Source: Drosophila persimilis (lineage: Eukaryota; Arthropoda; Insecta; Diptera; Drosophilidae). Taken from it: 64,000 bases of DNA. The notes beneath the pieces are model-generated. The model saw only the letters and a list, made by a program, of their open reading frames with translations. It ran no database searches and was not told the origin of the DNA. Positions 31,797-41,547 of this stretch are shown piece after piece (the stretch's first letter is position 1; each line of letters starts with the position of its first letter). The stretch covers positions 186,001 through 250,000 of the forward strand of contig NW_020825429.1 in the NCBI RefSeq assembly GCF_003286085.1, in the 5' to 3' direction. Both the position numbers and the translations under genes were made by a program.

Positions 31797-32876
31797 CTAC
31801 AGAATACTATTATGAGTTACTAGTATTTTGTCATCGATTCGCACAGTACAACCTTTTATTATTGTTAAAATTCCTTCGTGTGGAAGATCAATTAGTTCTT
31901 GATTTGAGTTACTACATTGAATTCTAGCATTACTGTTTACTGGAACTTTGAAGAGCCAACTACCCTGCCTTTCTAATTCGACCCAAAATGATCTTGTCTC
32001 TGCTATCTTCCTATACATGCAATTTGAATTACCTTTTGGTTTGAAAGGAGCTATCTCACAAGCATTATCATTGGCATTGCTCCAAGGCCAATTACCTTCG
32101 CATACTCCTGTATTTGTTTGCCATTTTTGGCATTCGTTCAAAGTACCTTCAGTCATCGAATGATAGGTATCAATTCCGAAGTTATATACTAAATACCTGG
32201 AGCTCAAATCTACCTTGACCAATTCTTGTTCATGCTCATCCGGCATAGGAATTATCCTAAATAAATGGGATGTATGCCAAACAGGGGAATCTTCACGTTC
32301 AGAATTAATTTGTTATCAAAAAAAAAATCCCTTCCGCTGTTAATAGGCTGTAAATTTCCTTTAATTCTGTTCCTGTTCTTTTTCCTGGAAGCAACAATGT
32401 TTATAACAAGTTGCTATTTCTTCCTTTAGCTGTATAGGTTTTAAAATATTTGGATCTATATCTATCTGGGATATCTATCAGTAGATACTGCTGATAACTG
32501 CTGATTCAATTTTGTCGCACTCTTCAATCAAGGAGCTTAGTTGATTTGTTACCATAAAGAAATTTATAGATTCTTTGTACACATACAAACTTTCCCTTAA
32601 TGCTCCCGTTATGTTTTCTACTCTAGCGCTCATACTTGTAAAGTTCAAATTTATTTCCTCGGTAGTTCTTTTGAGGATATTTACCGTTGACTCTACTAAT
32701 GATGTTTATTTCTTAATTAAATCATCTAGGTTGTGTTTTGTTTTTCTAATACATTTTTCATATGTCCTTCAAACGTTTCCCTATCTTCGGCGTCCATTAT
32801 CCCAAACAATATATGATAAAGTGAGCCCATAAACTCAAATGGTGCTCGCTTCTTTCTTTTATTCCCCTGAGTCATG
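31797..32876 (-). pseudogene. env: Errantivirus-type env fragment
   Basis: On the minus strand the stretch starts with a basic cleavage-like motif (KRKKR), followed by a short hydrophobic segment (FEFMGSLYHILFGIMD) resembling the fusion peptide region of insect errantiviral envelope proteins, which are related to baculovirus F. Stops and frameshifts follow between about 32250 and 32730. A last open frame (32246-31797) holds a cysteine-containing ectodomain piece. The N-terminal subunit, transmembrane anchor and tail are missing. It is not attached to a recognisable pol. The plus-strand 17.6/297-like element further right is in the opposite orientation, so this is a separate remnant. Confidence 0.65.
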
Positions 32877-32889
32877 AAAAGTTTATTAT

Positions 32890-33064
32890 TTTTGTTAAAG
32901 TTATTTTATTTGTAAGACAGCAGAAGATCAGTATACAGAATTATATGTGCTTCCGAGTAACATACGCAAGAGACTGACGCCGAAAGAACATCGATATGCA
33001 GCAGGGCACATGCGCAGTGTTGTTAGAGATCAATATCTAATTATCGAGGCGGTCACTTTGAACA
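32890..33064 (-). repeat. Probable 3' LTR of the copia element, partial
   Basis: On the minus strand it begins TGTTCAAAGTGACC after the polypurine tract and contains AATAAA near 32915. The end is unclear because the env fragment begins close by. No matching 5' LTR was found. Confidence 0.4.
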
Positions 33065-33136
33065 CTCCTCCTCAACACAACGCATGTTTACAAACTTTAA
33101 ATATACTTAACTAATATTCGATAACATGTCAAGCAC

Positions 33137-34488
33137 TTATAAACTATCTTTTAAACCAAATGCGAATACAAATTTATGGTGCTTAACCTTGGCTAAGTTC
33201 TTAGTGAGGACATCTGCTATCATCTCATCGGGTGGCAGATACGCAATGTCGACTTCACCTCTCTTGAGAACCTCTCGAATATGATGTATCTTGACGTCGA
33301 TGTGCTTTGTACGTGCATGAAACATGGGGTTTCTAGCAAGCTGCTGTGCTCCAATGTTGAATGTGAATGACTTTCGGTTCGTCATATCACTGGCCCAATC
33401 TGCATCAACAAAACACTCAATTGCCTTTCCTTGCTTTGTGTAGCATATCTCCCAGTCGATAGTTTTTGCCAAATATCGGAATGAGGATCCTTGTTACGTT
33501 GTGCTAATTTGTTCACCGAATGCGCAATGTCCGGACGAGTCATAACAGCAAGATAAGATACCTCTCCAATTAGCTTTTGGAACGACCTGCGGCAGTCCTC
33601 TTTGCTGCATGCACCTGGTAACCAGCTTCAAGAGGCGTGGACGTCTGTCGACAATCTTTCAAATTGTACTGTTTGAGGCACTCTCTAATATATTTCCATT
33701 GGCTGATTGAAATCGCACCCGTACTGCTTTCACGTTTCACCTCAATACCTAAAAAGTATTGCATAGGCCCGATGTCAACCACATCAAATTCTGCTGCGAT
33801 TTTTATCTTTATATCAGATATATCATCGAGGTCTTTACACGCCAAAATAATGTCATCTATGTACGTAGACAGCTATTAGACACATATTTTTACCTGGCTT
33901 ACAATACAGACAGGGTTCGTTGACAGTCGGTATAAAACCAATGCGTCTCAGCGTTGCATCTAACGTAGAGTTCCACACTCTTCCTGATTGTTTTAGGCCA
34001 TATATACTTTTGTGAAGCCTAAAAACGTGATTTGGGTGAACTTCGCTGATGAAGCCCTCACGTTGTCTCATAAAAACCTCATCTTCTAATTCGCCGTTGA
34101 GATACGCCGTGACAACATCCATTTGATGTAGGTGGAGACCATGTTCGACTGCAAGTACAATTATCAACCTGATAGTTGCGTGGCGTACAACTGGTGCAAA
34201 TGTTTCTTTGTAGTCGATCCCGTAGCGTTGGCTACAACCTTTTGCCACCAGACGTGATTTGAGCCTGTTCACGCTTCCATCCGGATTGGACTTGACTGCG
34301 TAAACCCATCTGCATCCAATGGACTTTTTCCCGCTAGGCAATTTAGTAAGCGACCACGTGCCGTTCTTCACGAGAGATTCGTACTCGTTCTTCATTGATG
34401 CTTTCCATATCTCGCCTTCAGTACAACGTTCAGCTTGTGCGTAGTTTTGTGGAACTTGTACGTCTGCTGCCAGTATCGCATTGAGCAT
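33137..34488 (-). pseudogene. pol: Copia RT and RNase H, frameshifted
   Basis: Frame 34488-33853 has GCRWVYAVKSNPDGSVNRLK, then KGCSQRYGIDYKETFAPVVR and QMDVVTAYLNGELEDEVFM. It ends exactly in the catalytic box: the bases between TACGTA and GATGAC include an extra CATA, which breaks YVDD. RT continues in frame 33845-33570 (DIGPMQYFLGIEVKRE). RNase H is in 33472-33137 (CFVDADWASDMTNRKS, ARTKHIDVKIHHIRE). Between them another indel lies near 33480-33570. Confidence 0.8.
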
Positions 34489-34599
34489 ATGATACTGCTT
34501 CCTTGGTCGTCCTGGTTTGCCCGTCCGTACTATGGTTGGGCGTCCTGGTCCTCTTATTGGTTCTGGAATTACAAGAATGTCATTACTAGACCTAATCTC

Positions 34600-35634
34600 C
34601 TAATGATTTTCTGGATCTTTAAATTGCTCGCTATCCATTTCGGATTCAGAGTCCTGGTTTTGTTGAACCTCAATTGATGCCATGTCATTGGAACATGATG
34701 CATCTAGTTTGCCCCCTTCAGGTTCTACAAAAATGACATCCCTACTCTCTACGAGTTTCCTGGTTTCTTTACTGACCAAACGGTATGCTTTGGCCGTATC
34801 GGAGTAGCCCACCATTATATACTCTAAGCCTTTCTGTGCGAACTTTGATTTCTTTGTTTTATCTAGGGCAATCGCTACTGAGCCAAAAACTCTTAAATGC
34901 GATACCACTGGCTTTCTACCTGTCCATATTTCAAAAGGTGTCACCCCGCTCAAGCAGCTGCTTGCCACTCTATTTCGCAAATACGTGGCAGTTCGAATCG
35001 CTTCTGCCCAATAGCATTCACTCAACCCAGCATGCAGCAGCATTCTTCTTGCCATTTCTACCAATGTTCTGTTGGCTCTTTCTGCAACTCCGTTTTGTTG
35101 AGGTGTATATGGCACTGTTAAGTTTCGCTTTATTCCATTTTGGTTTAGGTAATTGTCAAAAACGTTTGATATGTATTCTCGGCCATTGTCGCTTCGTAAA
35201 ACCTTGACTTTTCTCCCAGTTTGGCACTCAACTTGACTTTTAAATTCTTTAAAAGCCTCGAAAACCTGATCTTTGGTTTTTAGGAAACTTACTGATACAT
35301 ATCTTGAACAATCATCAATAAATGTGGCGAAATATCGATTGCCTCCCATTGACTGCTTTTGCATTGGACCACATACATCAATATGTATTAAGTCTAGTAC
35401 GCCCTTTGACCTGTTTGTGCTCGATTGAAATGGTTGCACGCAAATTTTACTTTTTGCGCATGTTGCACACACTTGTTTTGGCTTGTATATGCCCTTGAGA
35501 CCTATTACCATCTCCTTGTTAACCATTTCCTTTAATGCGTCAAAATGTACATGGCCGAACCTATTGTGCCATTTGAATGCCTCAACATTTGCAATGTTCA
35601 TACACTTTTCCTGATTGTCCTGAACCATAAACAA
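34600..35634 (-). pseudogene. pol: Copia integrase
   Basis: A 344-codon frame: zinc finger WHNRFGHVHFDALK with CATCAKSK, then LIHIDVCGPM, RSDNGREYIS and PQQNGVAERANRT for the three acidic residues, and the C-terminal GKKP/GKR-like region (WTGRKPVVSHLRVFGS). This domain is the best-preserved part of the element. It ends at 34600 and the RT frame starts about 110 bases later in another frame. Confidence 0.8.
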
Positions 35635-36385
35635 TCCATTTTCCAGATGTTTGCGCCCTTGTTGTTTGCTCCTTCCTGCTTGCTTTTAGCACGGCATTCC
35701 GATTTAAAATGCCCTTCCTTTCCGCACTTAAAACACTTTTTGCCCTTCTTAAAGTTTTTCTTAAAATTTTTGTTGTCATAACTGACGTGTAGTTCCGCGC
35801 TACTTGTAATTTCCTTGCTAATGCTATCTTCCTGCCTATTCGCTTCTTCAGAAATTTTTATTTTTAGCGTCCTCAAGCTCGGCAAATCATCTCGCGTCTC
35901 AATCGCAACAACAAAACTTTCATTCGATTTAGGCAAACCATTTAGCAACACAACTGATAAGATCTTTTCATTAACCTTTATGTTGACCTCTGCTAAAGCC
36001 TCGTGTACCACCTGGAATTTCCGCAAATATTCCTGTGCACTTATACCATCCGACATTTTTAACGTCAACAATTGTTTAATTAAAAGCGCTACCCTTGCTG
36101 GTCCGCTTGGCCGGTGAATTTTATTTAGCTTTTGCCATGCCTGTGACGACGATACACAATTTTTAATATTGTGTAGTTGCGTCGATTTAACACAAAGTAA
36201 AATTGACGCCAACGCCTTTTGATCCTTTAGTTCAAAAGCTGCACGTTGCTCATTTGTTGCACTTTCACTAAGCTCAATTTTACCACTGACGATTGGCCAC
36301 AAAAATTTTGTATGAGAACACTTCTTATCAAAACTTCCCATGTGCTATAATTGTTTTCGTCCAGTTTCTCAATATTGAAATTCAT
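35598..36385 (-). pseudogene. gag: Copia gag with adjoining protease deletion
   Basis: I place the start at ATG 36385 (NFNIEKLDENNYSTW, a typical copia gag N-terminus). A frameshift near 36330 moves the rest to the frame ending 35598 (LWPIVSGKIELSESATNEQR, then ILSVVLLNGLPKSNESFV). The zinc knuckle CFKCGKEGHFKSEC is perfect CX2CX4HX4C. About 25 residues later the sequence runs straight into the pre-integrase region, so the whole DSGAS protease domain has been deleted. Confidence 0.75.
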
Positions 36386-36389
36386 ATTT

Positions 36390-37099
36390 CAACTCATTTT
36401 TGATACTTATTATCCCACAGTGCAAATTTCTAAGTGTCGATCGTCTCATGTACAAAGCAACCACGACGACAATACTGTTGTCCGTGTCTTTCTTTTGTTT
36501 TTTCGTTTTCTTTTAAGTATCCTTCCGAGTTGCTATTTACACGCACACACTCGCGATTTTCTATGCCTTGGTATACACACTTTTGGGTATACACACTCGC
36601 GGTTTTGTGCGGTTTGGCATACGCACATTTTGGTATACACACTTGAGTCTCCGTTCGCTTTTGTGTTTCTTGATCCGTTGGGACTGCTTTATTTTGGACT
36701 TAAAACCACGGCAACGGTCCGATTCGCTTCAAAATTGTAAACCAAAAACACAATGCGAATCTCCGTTGAATTTGTTCAACTTGTTCTTTTGCCTTTCTAT
36801 GTACAAGTTAAAGTACCCAATTCTATTGAGCTCTTATACGAGTTGTAAACAATCTTTGGCTTTCCAAAACGAAAACAATTTCAATCTTGGGCCTCCGCCT
36901 AATTGATTTCTAAGATGTACAATCTCAATCGCTCCCGCCACAATCCCAATCTTTGACACTGGCCTAAATGGAAAACCAATGTTTGCCCACACCCGGCTTC
37001 TCATAAACAATCTCACACCCGGCTTTCTGCAGATCCTGCACTTTAGGCATTTTACAGTTCTCTCTTTGGATGACGAAATCCAATACTCGGGATGGCGAA
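36390..37099. other. Copia leader side and short repeats, no gene
   Basis: AT-rich. Around 36565-36650 are four imperfect GTATACACAC or GCATACGCAC repeats, each followed by a T-rich or TCGCGGTTTT segment. Around 36985-37035 ACACCCGGCTT occurs twice. The 5' LTR of the copia element should lie here but could not be delimited. Confidence 0.4.
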
Positions 37100-37335
37100 A
37101 TCAATTGAAATGTTTATAGAAAAACTATTCCCGAAAGGGATCGACGATGCAAAGATCAAAAAGTTCAAGTCAGTCTTGATCCAGAAGCGACACCGCAAAG
37201 TCGAGCTAAAAATTAAGATCGCGCAAACCCTTTGTCCGGAATCCTTTGTGACCCTCAACTTAAATCTATATCTGTGAACTTAGAAGTTAAATAAAAACTT
37301 TTTAAAAACGCAATCCGCTACCGCAGTTATTTAAT
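37100..37335 (+). repeat. 3' part of the 5' LTR of the 17.6/297-like element
   Basis: It ends CAGTTATTTAAT before the PBS and has AATAAA near 37289. The upstream limit is not known. A 61-codon ORF (37092-37277) crosses it and is probably incidental. Confidence 0.45.
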
Positions 37336-37353
37336 TGGCGCCCAATGTGGGGC
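37336..37353 (+). other. Primer binding site of the 17.6/297-like element
   Basis: TGGCGCCCAATGTGGGGC, the lysine-tRNA type PBS of gypsy-group elements, directly after the LTR-like end. Confidence 0.65.
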
Positions 37354-37917
37354 GACGTTGTATAAAAAGCACCGAATAATCAAAGTGTTGCGTCGTTCCG
37401 AAACCCGAAGGACAATTAATTAATGGAATAAATCCTTCAATATAAAAACGCGGAGTCACTGTGAGATATTAGATAAGAAAAAGTGAGATAAAAAGGAAAC
37501 AAACCGGAGCTTAGGGTGTGCAAAAATAAATACAAGAAAAGCTAATCAAGACAATTCAAAAATACAAAAACAACAAAAAAACCAAAATCTTTAAACAAAA
37601 ACCAATCAAAACAAAACACAAAGAAAGTGAAACTACCAGCTAAACCAAAGAAGGAAGACCCCCAGAAGACCCAGTTAAACAACAAAGAAATTTACAAAGG
37701 AAGACCCTTTCGAAAATCTGTCAGCCAAACCAAGAATGATGACCCGTTCGAAGATTTGTCAGCCAAACCAAGAAGGAAGGCCCTAAGAGCGAAAGTTGTA
37801 GTACTAAATATATAAGTTCAATTAGGTTTAAGCCCAGCGGTGGTCAATAATATAAAAACAAACATATAAGAAAAATTTAAGGTGGATCAACTAACTTTAG
37901 AGTTTGGAAAACTTAAA
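37354..37917 (+). other. A-rich leader of the 17.6/297-like element
   Basis: Untranslated leader. Between about 37640 and 37790 three imperfect copies of a CAGCCAAACCAAGAA segment, each followed by a GA(C/G)CC segment, produce a lysine-rich 62-codon ORF (37627-37815) that I regard as a repeat artefact. Confidence 0.5.
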
Positions 37918-38579
37918 ATGATTAACTCACAAACAAGGACCGATCTCACTGCAGATCTGGTCAAACAATTGATTGCACTTCGAATTTCACAAGTACAGGA
38001 GCAAATAGTAAATTTGAAACAACAAATAGAAACTAAATCCGATCAGATATCAGATTATCAGGCAGAAACAATAGACGAGACAATAAAAGATGACACCACA
38101 TTAAAAGTAATAGAATCCCTACCAATTTTCAATGGTGGATTAAACCAATACGTAGGATGGAGGGAAGCTGCAGAAACTGCAGTGAAATTATATACTTTCA
38201 CGACTTGACTTTGTTTACAGTGACAAGATACCAATTTATATAATAGAACAGGAGCTAAGCGTTCTCCGACAAGGGAACCTCTCAATAATAGATTTCTATA
38301 ACGAGGTCAACAAGAAAATGACCTTGCTAATAAACAAGACAATAATGACTCACGGAAAGGACAGAGAAATTACAAAAGAATCAAATAAGAAAATTAGAGA
38401 CAATGCCTTACGCATTTTTGTCACTGGCCTAAACGGCGGTATTGCTGAAATCCTATTTTCATTGAATCCGCCAGATTTACCGAATGCCTTGGCAAAGGTA
38501 CAGGAATTGCAATCAAATAACATACGGGCCCAATTTGCATACCAATTCAGAGGCCCCAGAAATTCAGGGAATAATAACT
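37918..38579 (+). pseudogene. gag: gag of the 17.6/297-like element, first part
   Basis: ATG at 37918 (INSQTRTDLTADLVKQLI), a coiled segment, then LPIFNGGLNQYVGWREAAET, the capsid signature of the 17.6/297/Tom group. A frameshift near 38200 moves it to the frame that continues RLDFVYSDKIPIYIIEQELS and IRDNALRIFVTGLNGGIAEI. At 38579 gag is split inside its asparagine-rich tail by the 412-like element; AACT at 38576-38579 is the target duplication. Confidence 0.75.
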
Positions 38580-38959
38580 TGTAGTATGTGCATATATTGA
38601 GTGTACACTGTACCCAATGGTTAACAATAAATGTATCAGCAACACATTGTTGCAGTACACAAACAAAACCACTTCAAGTGAGCGTGCAATATGATCGCCG
38701 CTTATGCGCTAAGCTAAGTCAGCATTCCCACGCTGACCACTTGAAGCATATATATATATACACATATGTACATACGGCTCTTGCCCTCTCGATTATGCTG
38801 ATAAGACAAATATGTATAAAGCCGCTCCGCTGTTGGCGTAACCGGCAGCGCAGCTATGCGGTCTGAGTTATAAGAATAAATTCAATAAAGATATTCAAAA
38901 AACCGAAGTCAAACGGCACAGACGTGCCAGTGTTATAATTGCAATAGTGACATATTACA
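38580..38959 (+). repeat. 5' LTR of the 412-like element
   Basis: 380 bp, starts TGTAGTATGTGC, ends GACATATTACA. AATAAA near 38876 with a GAATAAATTCAATAAAG context. A 92-codon ORF repeated in both LTRs is incidental. Confidence 0.9.
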
Positions 38960-38977
38960 TGGCGACCGTGACAAGTG
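38960..38977 (+). other. Primer binding site of the 412-like element
   Basis: TGGCGACCGTGACAAGTG immediately follows the LTR. The first 14 bases complement the 3' end of a Drosophila tRNA-Arg, as in 412 and mdg1 (from family knowledge). Confidence 0.75.
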
Positions 38978-39172
38978 TCACGAACATGTAGATGTTCGGA
39001 AACAAAAATATGTTAAAATAAATCATAAAAAAAAAGCGGAGAGAGCGAGAGAGAGCGGCGAGAGCGGACAACAACAGCAGCACCACAGCAGGCACCACTG
39101 GAAGCAGCAGTAACATCAAAAAAAAAATTAACAACGAAATGGAGCGGAACTGAACGCAGTAAGTAGAGTGGT

Positions 39173-39529
39173 ATGTGTGGCAAAAGAGGCGGCGTAGTAA
39201 AACGCCTGAGAGCCAGAAGGGCAACACTACTCAAACTGCTAAATAGCAACGATAATTTGCCGTGGAGCACATCTGTGAAATTACACACAGAGCTCGATCA
39301 CATCAAATTGTTGCTAGCAGAAAAGAAAATGAAAGAGCCAATGCACACAACCACCTACACTGCAATACAAAATATCAGTAAAATATTAATCGTAACTCCA
39401 CCACCCCAAACGACAGAAATAGCAAAGCCAAGGAAGACCTGCCCGAACGACTGCGAGGGACCTCTACACTCGCCGTATTGCGAGTACACCTGTGCAGCCT
39501 GCACCGGTGCCCCAACAGAGAAGCAGTAG
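39173..39529 (+). CDS. Leader ORF of the 412-like element, 118 aa, cysteine-rich end
   Basis: ATG at 39173. The basic N-terminus (KRGGVVKRLRARRATLLKLL) is followed by a helical segment. The C-terminus has five cysteines (CPNDCEGP, then YCEYTCAACTG). It lies in the leader ahead of gag. The function is unknown; the cysteine pattern could bind metal but matches no knuckle. It may be untranslated leader with a chance ORF. Confidence 0.35.
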   Translation: MCGKRGGVVKRLRARRATLLKLLNSNDNLPWSTSVKLHTELDHIKLLLAEKKMKEPMHTTTYTAIQNISKILIVTPPPQTTEIAKPRKTCPNDCEGPLHSPYCEYTCAACTGAPTEKQ

Positions 39530-39856
39530 CAGCCTGTGCAGCCAGCACCGGCCTCGTCTAGCGCAACAAGCTAGACCCGGAGCAGTGAACCGACAGCGCT
39601 TCCTAGAGCGCCCACCGCCAAACAAAATTTTTTTTTCTAAATGCCTGCGATGCATACAACTTAACTGTAAGATCTAAAATTGTAAAATTGAGCGGAATAA
39701 CATCTGCCCAATTAGAGTGAGGCCTGTAAAGCCACACAAACACTAGGCAGGAAGAAATGTAAAAACTGGAAGAAAAAAAATATATATAAATTATAAATTA
39801 ATTTCAACAATAAACAAAGAATCTATACAGTAGTATAAAAGAAAAAAAAAGGAAAT

Positions 39857-40093
39857 TTGTTTTTGTATATACATATGTCACGAACAAACAAAATAAGTAA
39901 ATTTGAAGAAAATTTCGAAAATTTTTACACAATGGGTTTAGTAGATGTAAAATCGGTAGATTCGACAGCGAATGTAATAAACAAAGTCGAAGTCAATAAC
40001 ACCGACCTAAAGCTAATAACAATACTTATTGCTATTATTTTCATTATAATCATAGGACATCTATTATATAAATTGTATAAACTACATAATTGA
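39857..40093 (+). CDS. Leader ORF of the 412-like element, 78 aa, single membrane segment
   Basis: The likely start is the second ATG at 39875. A short polar N-terminus precedes a strongly hydrophobic C-terminal segment (LITILIAIIFIIIIGHLLY) and a basic tail (KLYKLHN). This is the layout of a small single-pass membrane protein. The AT-rich base composition makes isoleucine runs likely by chance, so expression is uncertain. It lies about 190 bases before gag. Confidence 0.35.
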   Translation: MFLYIHMSRTNKISKFEENFENFYTMGLVDVKSVDSTANVINKVEVNNTDLKLITILIAIIFIIIIGHLLYKLYKLHN

Positions 40094-40282
40094 TGCATAA
40101 AGAAACGCTATCAAAGCCGGGCAGATGACCTGGACAAAATTTAAAACAAATTTATAATGGTAACGAAAATTGGCCAAAAATAAAAGAAAAAGTCCAAAAC
40201 GAATCATGAATAAAAATATATCATTATTTGATTGAAAACCTATAAATGTTCTTGCACATTTTAATAATTATTTTAAAATGAA

Positions 40283-41547
40283 ATGGAATGGCAAAATATT
40301 AATGCCGCATTAGTTAAAATAAAAGAAAATTTTGATAAATCATACAAGTGTCTAGCACAAAATAGGAATATTTCAAACGAAACTATAAGTAGACACGCGA
40401 CAATATTAGTTGCATGTTTTAACCAAGCTCGTTCCCTGATACACGACAATAAAGAAAAGTTAAATACTCAGCATTGGTCGTATGTATCAGATTTTTGAAT
40501 AGATTAAAAACAAATTTAAATAGCATCAAATCAAAATATTCACTAGACATAACTATACCTTCGATTTTGAATACTCCAGTATTAGTCGAGGAAGACACAA
40601 ACACAGACTTAGAGGGCGAATCGGAAATCGCAAGCGGTTCAGATACACATATAAAAGAAGAAGACCTAGGCGACCTTACGATACCAGCGGTAATCACACT
40701 AACCAATCTAGTTGATTCTGAATCAGAGTCTATTACTGAAGTAAAAACTCTAAAAATGGCCATGTCACAACTAGAATTTCTTAAGCTAGCCGCTTCACTC
40801 ATACCTGAGTTTAGTGGAAAGCCTGAGAATCTACAAAGTTTCATTGATGCTCTTAGCTTAGTGGATTCACTTAAGGGAACACATGAAACTACAGCAGTCA
40901 ACCTAATAAAAACTAAACTCAAAGGCCATATTCGAAACTTAATCAGCACTGAACAAACAATAGTGTCCATAATAGACAAACTAAAAAGCGGTATAAAAGG
41001 CGAATCAGCCAAAGCAATATCAGCTAAATTGTTCAATCTGCAGCAAAAGCAAAAGACGGCAAGTCAATATATTCAAGAAGTTGAACAGTTGACAAGGGCT
41101 TTGCAATCGGCACATATGATTAACGGTGTATCGCAAGAATATGCCGAAGAATTGAGCCTACAAGTTGCTGTAAAATCAATCATAGGAAACAGCACAATTG
41201 ACGAAGTTAGGTCTGTAATGAAATCACGAAATTTCAATACAATGAGTGAGATTACAACTGTGTTCGTCGATAGTTGCACAGACGCAGTAGGACACCCAAA
41301 TACTGTCCTATATGCTGCACAACAGAGATATAACACTAACCGAGCGTATAACCGCGGAAACTACCGTGGAAACTACCAAAATAATAATTATGGCAACAAT
41401 AGAGGTAGAGGCCAATATAGAGGAAACTATAGATGCCGCGGTAACTCATACAGAGGCCATAACAATAATAATGGCAATAACAACAATGTAAGAATTGCCC
41501 AGAATGAATCGGGAAACTCACAACAGCCCTTAGGTACACAGCAATAG
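40283..41547 (+). pseudogene. gag: gag of the 412-like element, one frameshift
   Basis: The ATG at 40283 (EWQNINAALVKIKENFDKSY) opens a frame that stops at 40498. The rest runs from about 40490 to 41547 in another frame (NRLKTNLNSIKSKYSLDITI, MAMSQLEFLKLAASLIPEF). The break falls in the T run at 40491-40495, so a one-base loss there is the simplest cause. The capsid region (SFIDALSLVDSLKGTHETTA) is of 412/mdg1 type. The C-terminus is rich in N, R, G and Y (RGNYRGNYQNNNYG) in place of a zinc knuckle. Confidence 0.8.

Larger units (their letters stand above)
32890..36385 (-). mobile_element. Ty1-copia element, decayed, minus strand
   Basis: Gag (36385-35598), integrase (35634-34600), RT (34488-33570) and RNase H (33472-33137) in copia order, with integrase before RT. 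A GAGGAGGAG polypurine tract (33074-33065) leads to a probable 3' LTR starting TGTTCAAAG at 33064. The protease is deleted and several frames are broken. The 5' LTR was not identified. Confidence 0.8.

Noticed and set aside
37092-37277. 61-codon ORF before the PBS
   Set aside because: It sits in the 5' LTR of the 17.6/297-like element; short, lysine-rich, with no support for expression.
38588-38866. 92-codon ORF present twice (also 45391-45669)
   Set aside because: It lies inside the two LTRs of the 412-like element; repeated for that reason, with no protein-like features.
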